NCBI GenBank assembly: GCA_002328075.1
Contig: DCVT01000016.1
Location: 1-64,000, forward strand
DNA: 64,000 bases
Direction: 5' to 3'
Source of the DNA: Anaerolineales bacterium UBA2181
GTDB lineage: Bacteria > Chloroflexota > Anaerolineae > Promineifilales > UBA4811
Positions 18,062 through 26,439 of this stretch are shown here, in pieces; positions within the stretch are counted from its first letter, which is position 1; each line of letters opens with the position of its first letter. The translations under genes and the position numbers were made by a program. The notes under the pieces were generated by a model. It searched no databases. It had not been told where the DNA came from and saw nothing but the letters and a program-made list of their open reading frames with translations.

Positions 18062-18073
18062 CATCCGTATAAT
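18045..18073 (+). promoter_or_regulatory. Promoter of the MTA/SAH deaminase fusion gene
   Basis: TTGCCT (18045-18050), 17-nt spacer, TATAAT (18068-18073). An AGGAGGG ribosome site lies at about 18088-18094, before the ATG at 18103. Confidence 0.65.
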
Positions 18074-18102
18074 GGCAGATATCACCCAGGAGGGAGCGAG
18101 CC

Positions 18103-20088
18103 ATGACCCATGACGTGAACACCCTGTTTGTCGACGGGATTGTCCTGACCATGAACCCCACTTTTGACTGCTTTGCCCGCGGAGCAGTGGCGGTTGAGGA
18201 CGACCGGATTGTTGCGGTCGGTCCGGTGGATGACATACTGAGCGCCTACCAGGCTCCGGATGTCGTGTCCTGCACCGGCAAGGTGATCATTCCCGGCCTG
18301 GTGAATGGACACACGCACGCGCCGATGACCCTTCTCCGTGGCCTCGCCGACGATCTTCGTCTGGATGTCTGGTTGCTCGGCTACATGATGCCGGTTGAGC
18401 GGGAATTTGTCAGTCCAGAATTCGTCCGATTGGGCACGCGGCTGGCCTGTGCGGAGATGATTCGGTCCGGCGTGACCTGCTTTGCCGACATGTACTATTT
18501 CGAGGAATACGTTGCAGGTGCCGCGGCCGACGCCGGAATGCGGGCCGTTTGCGCGGAGACCATCCTGAAACAACCCGCTCCCGACGCATACAGCTACGAG
18601 GAGAGCCTGCGCAAGTGCCGCCAATTCATCGAACACTGGCAGGGGCATGCGCTGGTGACGCCTGCCGTGGGTCCCCACGCACAGTTCACCAGCACCCCGG
18701 AGATTTTACGAATATCGGTACAAATGGCGCAGCAATACCAGGTGCCATTGCTCACCCACGTGAGCGAGACGGCGCAGGAAGTCATAGACTGTCTCCAGGA
18801 GCACGGCATGCCGGTGGTTCCCTGGCTACAGGCCAATGGCATCCTGGAGACCCGCCTGATCGCCGCCCACTGTGTACACATCAACGAAAACGAAAAGCAG
18901 CTACTCAAGGCGGCCGGCGCCGGTGTGATACATAATCCGTCCAGCAACCTAAAGTTGGCCAGCGGCATCGCGCCAGTAACCCGCATGCTCCAGCGCGGTC
19001 TGACGGTGGGCATCGGTACGGACGGTCCGGCCAGCAACAACGACCTGGATATGTTCGATGAGATCAGGTTGGCCGCCTTTCTGGCCAAAGGTAGCAGTGG
19101 CGATCCCACGGTCCTTCCGGCACGTCAGGCATTTGCCATGGCCACCATCGAGGGGGCGCGCGCTTTGCATCTGGCTGAAGAAATCGGCTCCCTTGAACCG
19201 GGAAAACGGGCAGATCTGGCCGTCGTCGATCTATGCCAATTGCACAATACGCCCGGGTTTGAACGCGATGCTGACAACATCTACAGCCGCCTGGTGTATG
19301 CCGCCAAGAGCACCGATGTCACCGACGTCATGGTGAACGGTCGCTGGCTCATGCGAGACCGATCACTGCTCACGCTCAGCGAAACCGACATCCGGGCAGA
19401 GGCGGCTGAAACGGCAGGCCGTATTGACCGGTTCCTCATGGAGCGCGAAGAGAGCGTGCTCAGCAAACTGCTGGTGATTGGCGGCGTCCGACAGGAGGAG
19501 AGTTTTGAAATCCAGGTCAAGGGCATCCTGAAAGAAAACGCGCTGCAGCACGTGCAGCAAGCCCTGTCGCACCCCGATATCGTGGTGACCAAGCAATCCC
19601 ACTACCGGCAGTTCGATTCCTACTTTTTCTTTGACGATGCCGACCTGGATGCCGAGCGGCTCCGGTTCCGAGAGGACGAAATCATCAACGAGCGCGGTGA
19701 GGTGGTGGATGCGCGCAATAGGTTAACGTTGATCGGCCGCGGCGGCGAACGAGAGTTTCCGGGGGCCGTCATGCTCTTCCGCTCTCGCTTTATTGCGCCG
19801 GCCAACAAGAGCCTGCGGTTTTACCAAGAGTATTTTCATCCGACTTCCGTCCGACATGTGAACAAAGAGCGCCGGCGCTGGCAGATTCGCTACAAGCAGA
19901 CGGTGTTCGCGGTGAACCTGGACAAACTGCTTCAACCAGCGATGGACAATCATTTCGTCGAGCTCAAGGCGCGGACCTGGTCTCAGAAGGACGCCGAGCG
20001 CAAAGCCACCCTCATCATCGAGTTGATGGGCTTGTTCGACCAGGTTGACTCGGTGGTGACGATTCCGGACGGATACGTAGACCTGTAG
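18103..20088 (+). CDS. MTA/SAH deaminase-type amidohydrolase fused to a CYTH-like domain
   Basis: A 661-aa two-domain protein. Residues 1 to about 445 form a deaminase of the MtaD/SsnA/TrzN group: NGHTHAPMTLLRG (HxH), HVSETAQE, IAAHCVHI and GTDGPASNNDLDMFDEI supply the metal and catalytic residues. Its likely substrates are 5'-methylthioadenosine or S-adenosylhomocysteine. Residues from about 462 to the end resemble a CYTH (adenylate cyclase class IV/thiamine triphosphatase) barrel. They include an ExExK-like strand (EIQVKG, second Glu replaced by Gln), many paired Arg/Lys strands, and HFVELKARTWSQKDAERKA near the end. The deaminase family is normally about 430-450 aa, so the extra 200 residues are a true fusion in one frame. 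An MTA phosphorylase gene lies about 3 kb away. Confidence 0.78.
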   Translation: MTHDVNTLFVDGIVLTMNPTFDCFARGAVAVEDDRIVAVGPVDDILSAYQAPDVVSCTGKVIIPGLVNGHTHAPMTLLRGLADDLRLDVWLLGYMMPVEREFVSPEFVRLGTRLACAEMIRSGVTCFADMYYFEEYVAGAAADAGMRAVCAETILKQPAPDAYSYEESLRKCRQFIEHWQGHALVTPAVGPHAQFTSTPEILRISVQMAQQYQVPLLTHVSETAQEVIDCLQEHGMPVVPWLQANGILETRLIAAHCVHINENEKQLLKAAGAGVIHNPSSNLKLASGIAPVTRMLQRGLTVGIGTDGPASNNDLDMFDEIRLAAFLAKGSSGDPTVLPARQAFAMATIEGARALHLAEEIGSLEPGKRADLAVVDLCQLHNTPGFERDADNIYSRLVYAAKSTDVTDVMVNGRWLMRDRSLLTLSETDIRAEAAETAGRIDRFLMEREESVLSKLLVIGGVRQEESFEIQVKGILKENALQHVQQALSHPDIVVTKQSHYRQFDSYFFFDDADLDAERLRFREDEIINERGEVVDARNRLTLIGRGGEREFPGAVMLFRSRFIAPANKSLRFYQEYFHPTSVRHVNKERRRWQIRYKQTVFAVNLDKLLQPAMDNHFVELKARTWSQKDAERKATLIIELMGLFDQVDSVVTIPDGYVDL

Positions 20089-20089
20089 A

Positions 20090-20109
20090 CCCACCCGGCC
20101 GTGGGTGGG
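20090..20109. terminator. Hairpin between convergent genes
   Basis: CCCACCC (20090-20096) pairs with GGGTGGG (20103-20109) around a 6-nt loop, directly after the deaminase stop and facing the PBP gene end. No T-run follows, so it is a weak terminator candidate. Confidence 0.35.
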
Positions 20110-20121
20110 CCGGCCGGCAGA

Positions 20122-21525
20122 TCACCGACCTGCGGTTGCGGCGCTCTCCAGGACGGCCCGCCCGATGCTGGCGGCCTGGTCGACGTCGCCCGTGTCCTCC
20201 AACAGCACCGCCACCGCGAAACGGGCCAGCGGCGATGGCGCGTAAGCTGGCGCAAAGCCAATGAACCAGCTACGGTCCTCCTCGTCCGGCCCGGTCACTG
20301 CTCTTCCGACGTGGCCGGCCACCATCACGTGCGGAGAGCCGGCCGACCGTGCCGCCCCCACTTTCACTTCCTGCACCATCGCTTCTGTCACCAACGCAAT
20401 GGTCTCGGGTGAGATCGCGGCGTGCGCCTGCTCGGCCGAGGCGACCACGATCTCCCAACCACCCTGGTCGCCGCCAACGTGAAGCACCAGACGCACTGCC
20501 GGCCGAGTCCCATCGTTAGCCAAAGTCGTTACCGCCCACGCCATCTGCAGGGGTGTCACCACCAAACTCCCCTGCCCCATCACTTCAGCCAGCAACTCTT
20601 CTTCACTGCCGGGTGTCGAAAGCCCGGCGGCCGGAGCGGAAGGCAAGGGTATCGCCGGAAAATCGTAGAACCCCATGTTCTTCAGACCCATGACCAGACC
20701 CACCGGTCCCAACCTTTCCCCCAGCCGGCGAAACGGCTCCGGACACCCGTAAGCCATGGCCTGGACCACCGTCACCTCATCCTCCGGCAGGTCAACACAC
20801 TCTACTGAGAACGAGCCGACCGGCACCGGAAGGCCCGCCTGAAGGGAGAGTGTGCCGGCGGAGACCAGTCGTTGTTCCAGGCCGAGGGAGTAGAGAAAAG
20901 GCTGAAGCGCGGTGCCGGGCTGGTACAAACCCTGCGTGGCGCGGTTGAGCAGTGGCGAATCCGGGTCTGCCCGCAATTGGCCAAACTGCTCGTCCAATCG
21001 GCTCGGTTCAAAAGTGGGATGGCTGACGAGCGCCAGAATGTCGCCGCTGAGGGCGTCCAACACCACCACCGCACCTTTGCGTCCACCCAGAGCCAGGTCC
21101 GCCGCCAGTTGTAGCGAAGAATCCAATGATAGCCGTACGTCCCGGCCGCCTGGTTGCCGGTGAAGCAGCTCGTCCCACCATAGACGCCAGAAATCGCCGT
21201 TGCGGCCGGTCAAGACCGAGTCATAGGTTGACTCTATGCCGGCGACGCCGTACCGGAAGCTATAGTATCCCACCGCGGGCGACCAGGGAGTGGCATACCA
21301 ACGCTCCAGCCGGCCGGGCTGACCCCGCGTCTCCGCCAGGGGTACGCTGTACCTGTCGAGTATCCGCCCTCTCTCGATCCGAAGCGCCGCCTCCACCAGC
21401 CGCGGATTGTCGTCGCGGGCCAGCATGTCCGGTGCGCGCATAACAGACCAGTAGACGAGCGCCACGGCGACCGCACCGTACAGAATAAGAAAACCTCTTG
21501 TCGCAGCCTGGACCCGACGAATCAT
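20122..21525 (-). CDS. Penicillin-binding protein transpeptidase-fold protein, catalytic motifs lost
   Basis: A 467-aa PbpA/FtsI-like protein with one N-terminal membrane anchor (residues 10-28). The fold is clear: a GRILDRYSVPLAET-type start, AVVVLDALSGDILALVSHP, then the active-site segment. All three penicilloyl-serine transferase motifs are changed. SxxK is T205-A-L-Q208 in QPGTALQPF. SxN is replaced around residue 260 by YGCPEP. KTG is H405-V-G407 in VAGHVGRAV. It should therefore not cross-link peptidoglycan and may act as a structural partner of the SEDS protein encoded just upstream. It is the last gene of the fhaA operon. Confidence 0.85.
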   Translation of the reverse strand: MIRRVQAATRGFLILYGAVAVALVYWSVMRAPDMLARDDNPRLVEAALRIERGRILDRYSVPLAETRGQPGRLERWYATPWSPAVGYYSFRYGVAGIESTYDSVLTGRNGDFWRLWWDELLHRQPGGRDVRLSLDSSLQLAADLALGGRKGAVVVLDALSGDILALVSHPTFEPSRLDEQFGQLRADPDSPLLNRATQGLYQPGTALQPFLYSLGLEQRLVSAGTLSLQAGLPVPVGSFSVECVDLPEDEVTVVQAMAYGCPEPFRRLGERLGPVGLVMGLKNMGFYDFPAIPLPSAPAAGLSTPGSEEELLAEVMGQGSLVVTPLQMAWAVTTLANDGTRPAVRLVLHVGGDQGGWEIVVASAEQAHAAISPETIALVTEAMVQEVKVGAARSAGSPHVMVAGHVGRAVTGPDEEDRSWFIGFAPAYAPSPLARFAVAVLLEDTGDVDQAASIGRAVLESAATAGR

Positions 21526-21552
21526 AGCCGCAACCAGCCTTCTGAATGGACG

Positions 21553-22938
21553 CTAATACGCCTCGCCCGACAGCTTGAGCAGCAGACCCATCATCATGCA
21601 GCTGACTGCCATGGAACTGCCTCCATAGCTGAGAAACGGAAGCGTCACGCCGGTGAGCGGAAACAGGCGGGTCACACCACCCATGATGATCAACGATTGG
21701 ACCGCCACCAGCGCCGCGATGCCGGCGGCCAGGAAACTGAGAAACGGCCTTGAGGCGGTGAGTGCCAGTCGCAGGGCGCGCTGCATCCACACTGCCAGGC
21801 ACATGATCACCGACAAGGTTCCGATCAAACCCCACTCCTCGGCAACGGCCGCAAAGCTAAAGTCCGAGTGGACCACCGGGATATAGGTTGGAAAGCCCTG
21901 ACCCACACCCTGGCCCAGGATGCCCCCGGCGCTGAGCGCCAACAGCGATTGAACCGTCTGAAATCCGCTGCTGCTGGCAGCGGGCCAGGGATCCAGCCAG
22001 TTGTCGAATCGGGAACGCACCACAGACAGCGCATCCAGCGGAACCAGGTACGCTATCAACCCCAGGACGGCCAACAGGGTCAATCCCGATGCCAACGACT
22101 CCCATCGCCCACTGGCCAGGTAAAGCATCACCAAGAAAACCAGGAAAAACAGCATAGCCGCGCCAAGGTCGCGCTGCCAAAAGAGCAGCAGCAGGCTCAG
22201 TCCCCACGTCAGGAGCAAAGGAGCCAGATAGGCCACGGGCGGACGGGCAACCCGGAATGGCCCCAACTTGACGAGCGGCACCTCCACCAGACCGTGTTTG
22301 TCTTCCATGTAACTGGCAAAGAAGATGATCGCCAGCAGCTTGAGCAACTCGGATGGCTGAAAGTAGACCCCGCCCACCCAGGGCAGCCTGACACCCAGCC
22401 ACAAGCGAAGACCTGTGCCGGATGGGTTGACACCCAGAACGAATGTGAGTGCCAGCAGCGCCAATCCGGCAGTCAACCAGGTGTAGCGGTACCGCCTCAG
22501 CCAGCGCATGCCACCGGGGTCACCCGGTTTGGGCCGTGGCCAAAGCGCCAGGAGGACCGCAACGCCAATGCCCAGCAATACCCACACCGTCTGTCTCACC
22601 AAGAAACCCGGCGCCAATCGGTCGACCAGCACCAGCCCCCAGCCTGATAGCAGCCCCAGGATGGGTAACAACAGTGGATCGCGTTTGGGATGGTGCCGGC
22701 TGAGCACCCCATGCGCTAACGCCAGCGCGACCGCCCATAACCCAGGGGCGACAAGGTGCACGGCGACCTGGCGGACACAGTTGCCAAGGCAAGCTCCGTC
22801 GGCCGCCACCAGTCCGTAGGCAACGGCGTTCACCAGCACAAACAGCATCGCCAGGAGGAGCAGTACCCGCTCGCGGGCGGCGACACGGTTGACCTGCTCC
22901 TGCAGCTCTAGCTCCGGTTCACGGCCCCGCTGCGGCAT
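21553..22938 (-). CDS. FtsW/RodA/SpoVE (SEDS) family glycosyltransferase
   Basis: A 461-aa protein with about ten membrane helices that polymerises lipid II in the cell envelope. The SEDS signature is intact: the loop VVHSDFSFAAVAEEWGLIG contains the probable catalytic Asp, and the C-terminal part has FPLTGVTLPFLSYGGSSM. It is encoded next to its presumed PBP partner, as in the actinobacterial rodA-pbpA pair. I chose the ATG at 22938. A TTG at 22971 overlapping the MTAP stop is possible. Confidence 0.9.
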   Translation of the reverse strand: MPQRGREPELELQEQVNRVAARERVLLLLAMLFVLVNAVAYGLVAADGACLGNCVRQVAVHLVAPGLWAVALALAHGVLSRHHPKRDPLLLPILGLLSGWGLVLVDRLAPGFLVRQTVWVLLGIGVAVLLALWPRPKPGDPGGMRWLRRYRYTWLTAGLALLALTFVLGVNPSGTGLRLWLGVRLPWVGGVYFQPSELLKLLAIIFFASYMEDKHGLVEVPLVKLGPFRVARPPVAYLAPLLLTWGLSLLLLFWQRDLGAAMLFFLVFLVMLYLASGRWESLASGLTLLAVLGLIAYLVPLDALSVVRSRFDNWLDPWPAASSSGFQTVQSLLALSAGGILGQGVGQGFPTYIPVVHSDFSFAAVAEEWGLIGTLSVIMCLAVWMQRALRLALTASRPFLSFLAAGIAALVAVQSLIIMGGVTRLFPLTGVTLPFLSYGGSSMAVSCMMMGLLLKLSGEAY

Positions 22939-22963
22939 CTTGAGCCCAATCGGACGCCAGAAC

Positions 22964-23833
22964 CTAGCCAAGGTACCGGCCGACCAGCGGTCTCAGGGCA
23001 GCCAACGCCGCCGCGGGAATGCGATCGCGCGCCGTGATCAGTGCAGCCTGCAACGCATTGCCACAGTGGCAGCGTCGAGCAGCCACGGATCCCATGCGGC
23101 TGACCAAAACCCTGATCACCTCTTGCGCCAGCGTGGCGTTTTGATGCAGGATGTCCAACACCATGTCCACTGTGACCGGTTCACGGGTATCGTGCCATAC
23201 GTCGTAATCGCTGATGTGGTTCATCACGGCATAGCACATCTCGGCCTCTCGTGCCAGAAATGCTTCGGGGCTGGTCGTCATGTTGATCACATCCATGCCC
23301 CACTGCCGGAAGACATGTGATTCCGCCCTGGTGCTGAAACGGGGACCCTCGATGGTAATCACGGTTCCCCCGCGATGGACGCGGCCACCCACTTGCTCCA
23401 CCACATCCGCCAGGTCGGCCGAAAGTTGCGGGCAGAACGGATCGGCTACGCTGACATGAGCGGCGAATTCGGAACCAAAGAACGTGTTTGCCCGACCCCG
23501 GGTTTGGTCGTAGAGCTGGTCCGGAACCACGACCTCACCGGGGTGAAGCTGTTCGCGCAGGCTACCACAGGCACTGATCGAGATCACCCGTTCCACACCC
23601 AGCAGCTTGAGCGCATAGATGTTCGCCCGGTAAGGCACTTCCGACGGAATATGCCGGTGACCGCGGCCGTGCCGCGCGAGAAAGGCGACCGGAACGCCCT
23701 CCAGGACGCCCACGCGGATGGCGTCCGACGGCGGACCAAACGGGGTTGCCGGCATGTACTCCTCCACGTCAGAGAGTTGCGGCATGTCGTACAACCCGCT
23801 TCCGCCAATGACTGCCAACCTGACCATGTTCAT
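22964..23833 (-). CDS. mtnP: S-methyl-5'-thioadenosine phosphorylase
   Basis: A 289-aa phosphorylase of the PNP/MTAP family, converting 5'-methylthioadenosine and phosphate to adenine and methylthioribose-1-phosphate. It shows AVIGGSGLYDMP, FLARHGRGHRHIPSEVPYRA, ISACGSLRE, the EGPRFSTRAES substrate loop and NMTTSPEAFLAREAEMCY. MTA rather than inosine specificity is suggested by SDYDVWH. The ATG at 23833 has AAGGA upstream. It lies between SDR and ftsW inside an envelope-regulation operon. Confidence 0.88.
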   Translation of the reverse strand: MNMVRLAVIGGSGLYDMPQLSDVEEYMPATPFGPPSDAIRVGVLEGVPVAFLARHGRGHRHIPSEVPYRANIYALKLLGVERVISISACGSLREQLHPGEVVVPDQLYDQTRGRANTFFGSEFAAHVSVADPFCPQLSADLADVVEQVGGRVHRGGTVITIEGPRFSTRAESHVFRQWGMDVINMTTSPEAFLAREAEMCYAVMNHISDYDVWHDTREPVTVDMVLDILHQNATLAQEVIRVLVSRMGSVAARRCHCGNALQAALITARDRIPAAALAALRPLVGRYLG

Positions 23834-23850
23834 GTCAAGTCCTTGTCCGA

Positions 23851-24642
23851 TCAGAGCGCGCCGCGGTAGGCGCCGCCATCCACCTGCCACGCCACGCCAT
23901 GAACATAGCTGGCAGCCGGCGAAGCCATAAAGACGGCAACACGGGCGAACTCTTCTGGTTCGGCCATCCTGCCCAGCGGGAAGCTACCGGCCACCTTTTC
24001 AGCCTCGATTTGCAGCGTGGTGCCGCTGATCTTGGCCCGGCTCTCCAACAGCTCCGTGACCCGGTCGGTCCGGGTCCACCCAGGCAAGATGCTATTGACC
24101 CGGATCCCAAAGGGGCCCAACTCGTTAGCCAGCGTTTTGGTGAGGCCGATGACCGCTAGCCGGATGCTGTTGGAAAGGACCAGATGTTCCACGGGTTGTT
24201 TGACCGCGATCGACGTCACCGTCACAATACTGCCGCTTCCCTGAGCCATCATGTGAGGAACCACCGCATGGCAGAGTCTCACGGTGCTCATCATGTTGAG
24301 CTGGAACGCGGCTTCAAAGTCGGCCGGCGACAGCCGGACAAAAGGAGCAGCCGGCGGACCACCCGCGTTGGTGATCAGGATATCAACCCTCCCGTACCGA
24401 TCAACCGTCTGCGCCAGCAGGCGTTCCACATCCTCGGCCACCGTGACATCGGCCGTCACAGCCAGGACATCCGCACCCGTTTCATCCCGAATCGCGGCCG
24501 CCCGCGCTTTGATCCGTCCCGCATCCCGGGAACAGATTGCCAATCGGGCTCCCTCACGGGCGAATTGGTCGGCAACGGCTGCACCCAGGCCCTGGCTTGC
24601 CGCCGCGACCAGAGCTACCTTTCCTTCCAGCCCCAGGTCCAT
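23851..24642 (-). CDS. Short-chain dehydrogenase/reductase
   Basis: A 263-aa SDR oxidoreductase. The nucleotide motif is ASQGLGAAV (TGxxxGxG-like), NAGGPP is present, and the catalytic Ser is in VTVTSIA. The usual YxxxK is altered: the segment after the Ser reads LVLSNSIRLAVIGLTKTLA, so the catalytic Tyr-Lys pair is S-N-S-I-R. This resembles the atypical SDR group related to 3-oxoacyl-ACP reductase homologues, and activity is uncertain. The ATG at 24642 has AAGGAG 5 nt upstream. Confidence 0.75.
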   Translation of the reverse strand: MDLGLEGKVALVAAASQGLGAAVADQFAREGARLAICSRDAGRIKARAAAIRDETGADVLAVTADVTVAEDVERLLAQTVDRYGRVDILITNAGGPPAAPFVRLSPADFEAAFQLNMMSTVRLCHAVVPHMMAQGSGSIVTVTSIAVKQPVEHLVLSNSIRLAVIGLTKTLANELGPFGIRVNSILPGWTRTDRVTELLESRAKISGTTLQIEAEKVAGSFPLGRMAEPEEFARVAVFMASPAASYVHGVAWQVDGGAYRGAL

Positions 24643-24664
24643 CTCCGCTCCTTCCAGCGATGCA

Positions 24665-25108
24665 TCAATCCAATTCCAGCTTGAGCTCCACCCGGCCGAC
24701 ACCGATCATGTCGCCGGCGCTGACCACCGTCGGCGACTCCAGTCGCTGCCCGTTGAGCAGGGTGCCGTTGCGGCTGTCCTGGTCCTCCAACCACCATTGG
24801 CCGTTGCGCAGGCTGATCAGTGCGTGATAGTTGGAGGCAAAGGTATCCGGCAGATGAACCGTATTGGCGGGTGCCCGGCCAAGCGTGGTGAACGGCAAGA
24901 GCGTGTAGGCCGTCCCCACCGGGACCGTGGCATCCTCGGCAGCAACAACCACCAGCTGGCCGTGCCGCCGAGTCCGGGCGGATAACTGCGCCGAGACGGC
25001 TACGGTGTCACGATGAAGCACGAGGAAAACGGCCGCCACAAAAGACAGCAGGAGCGCTCCGCTGGCCAAGCGGAGCACCAGAAGCACGGTTTCAGGGGAC
25101 GCAGTCAT
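24665..25108 (-). CDS. Membrane-anchored FHA-domain protein (FhaB-like)
   Basis: A 147-aa protein. One N-terminal membrane helix (about residues 9-31) is followed by a C-terminal cytosolic FHA domain: TLGRAPANTVHLPD, then SNYHALISL and DSRNGTLLNG. FHA domains bind phosphothreonine. This matches FhaB of the fhaA-fhaB-rodA-pbpA clusters of Actinobacteria, where it recruits phosphorylated cell-wall proteins. Its ATG overlaps the fhaA stop by 4 nt. Confidence 0.88.
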   Translation of the reverse strand: MTASPETVLLVLRLASGALLLSFVAAVFLVLHRDTVAVSAQLSARTRRHGQLVVVAAEDATVPVGTAYTLLPFTTLGRAPANTVHLPDTFASNYHALISLRNGQWWLEDQDSRNGTLLNGQRLESPTVVSAGDMIGVGRVELKLELD

Positions 25109-25893
25109 CCTGTACCCGGCTGCCGCCGGCCTTGGGGTCCATGCCAACTGCCCGTCGTGTCGCCATCGGCCGGTACTCGCTGGTCAGCCCCTTCCCGCCC
25201 ATAGATGACCTCTACTCCACCCAGCGAAAAGACGTCACCTGGCTCCAGGGCCGCTTCTGACACCAGGTGGTCGTTCACCGTTGTGCCGGCTCGGCTGCCC
25301 AGGTCAAACAGAACATAGCGCCCAAAACGCCAGCGCAACTGCGCATGTTGGCGAGAGACACGCGGATCGCTGATCACAATGTCGCAGTCCAGCCGGCGCC
25401 CCAACGTATAGAGTGTCCGCGAGAGCGGTATGTGCTGCTGGCCGTCGAGTATCAGATAGGTCGTGCCATCGGGTGGAAGCTGGCGGTCCGGGCGGATCTG
25501 GTCCAGGTTGATTGCCTGGGTCGACTCGGTGGATGCAGGTGTGATGGTGCCAGTGATCGCGAGGCCTCTGCTCCCGACGCGCGCGTCAGGTTGCAGTTCT
25601 ACCACCGGCGGGTGTTGCAGCTCCAGCTTGGCCTGCTGCGCCAGTTGGACCGCCGTCTCGGCCAGCATGAATGCCAATTCTGGTTCTGACCCCAGTAGTT
25701 TCTGATAATCCTGATCACTGAGGAGCACCGTGAACCTGTCTGGGGCCACGCCTCCAACTGACTGGTCCTCCATGGCGCGTGCCATTCGAGCGATGATCTC
25801 TTGCGGATGCATCTCAGCCGGTAAAAGGCGGGCGGCGGCACCCTCTACCAGACGCTCAACGATCTTCTCAAAACGACCCAGGTGATTGTTCAC
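25105..25893 (-). CDS. FhaA-like protein (DUF3662 plus FHA domain)
   Basis: A 262-aa cytosolic protein. Residues 1-110 match the FhaA_N/DUF3662 domain (FEKIVERLVEG, MHPQEIIARMARAMEDQ, PDRFTVLLS). A linker follows, then an FHA domain with TLGRRLDCDIVISDPRVSRQHAQL and NDHLV near residues 160-230. It opens the operon fhaA-fhaB-SDR-mtnP-SEDS-PBP. No PknB kinase or PP2C phosphatase gene, usual partners elsewhere, is in the window. The in-frame GTG at 25893 is preferred: the ATG at 25902 overlaps the -10 box, and the GTG is 1 nt from the predicted transcription start. Confidence 0.85.
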   Translation of the reverse strand: MNNHLGRFEKIVERLVEGAAARLLPAEMHPQEIIARMARAMEDQSVGGVAPDRFTVLLSDQDYQKLLGSEPELAFMLAETAVQLAQQAKLELQHPPVVELQPDARVGSRGLAITGTITPASTESTQAINLDQIRPDRQLPPDGTTYLILDGQQHIPLSRTLYTLGRRLDCDIVISDPRVSRQHAQLRWRFGRYVLFDLGSRAGTTVNDHLVSEAALEPGDVFSLGGVEVIYGREGADQRVPADGDTTGSWHGPQGRRQPGTG

Positions 25894-25900
25894 GGCCCGC

Positions 25901-25929
25901 ATTATAGTCCATCGCGGGAGTAGGGTCAA
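25901..25929 (-). promoter_or_regulatory. Promoter of the fhaA envelope operon
   Basis: Minus strand TTGACC (25929-25924), a 17-nt spacer, TATAAT (25906-25901). The predicted +1 near 25894 touches the GTG codon, so the mRNA would be leaderless. The -35 box is only 5 bp from the -35 box of the divergent archease promoter. Confidence 0.65.
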
Positions 25930-25934
25930 TCGGT

Positions 25935-25963
25935 TTGCCTTTACGTTCACAGTACGCTATACT
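25935..25963 (+). promoter_or_regulatory. Promoter of the archease-rtcB-SHMT/GcvT operon
   Basis: TTGCCT (25935-25940), 17-nt spacer, TATACT (25958-25963). The leader to the ATG at 26020 is about 50 nt. Confidence 0.65.
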
Positions 25964-26019
25964 GACGCGAAAGCAACCAACCTGACTGGCAAACGCCGAT
26001 TGCCAACGCGTTGCACGCC

Positions 26020-26418
26020 ATGTACCAAGAGCTAGACCACACGGCGGATTGCGCTATTCGTGTCTGGGGAGCGGACCGGGCCGAGCTATTCGCGGATGCT
26101 GCCAAAGGCATGTACTGGTTGGCGGGCGCCACGACCGGTGAGGCCGGCGAGGAGATCCGCCACCTGACCCTAACAGCAAGCGACCAGGAGTCGTTGTTGG
26201 TCCGTTGGCTTCAAGAGCTGGCGTATTGGCTAGAGTCCGAATCTCGGGTCGTGTCCGGCATCTCATTCCAGGAGTTGACTATGACCCACCTGGATGCAGA
26301 GATGACGTGTGGAACCGCGACAAGCATCGCGAGATTCATCAAGGCAGTCACCTACCACGACCTGGCCATCGTGCCGGTCGGAGGCGGACTGCAGACCGCG
26401 ATTGTGTTTGATGTGTAG
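26020..26418 (+). CDS. Archease
   Basis: A 132-aa protein of the archease family that accelerates RtcB RNA ligase guanylylation and turnover. It shows YQELDHTADCAIRVWG with the metal-binding Asp-His, LFADAAKGMY, and a C-terminal VTYHDLAIV followed by Asp (FDV). The ATG at 26020 gives the family N-terminus. It lies 21 nt ahead of rtcB, the expected operon partner. Confidence 0.92.
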   Translation: MYQELDHTADCAIRVWGADRAELFADAAKGMYWLAGATTGEAGEEIRHLTLTASDQESLLVRWLQELAYWLESESRVVSGISFQELTMTHLDAEMTCGTATSIARFIKAVTYHDLAIVPVGGGLQTAIVFDV

Positions 26419-26439
26419 GCAAGAATTCCGGGAGGCGTC

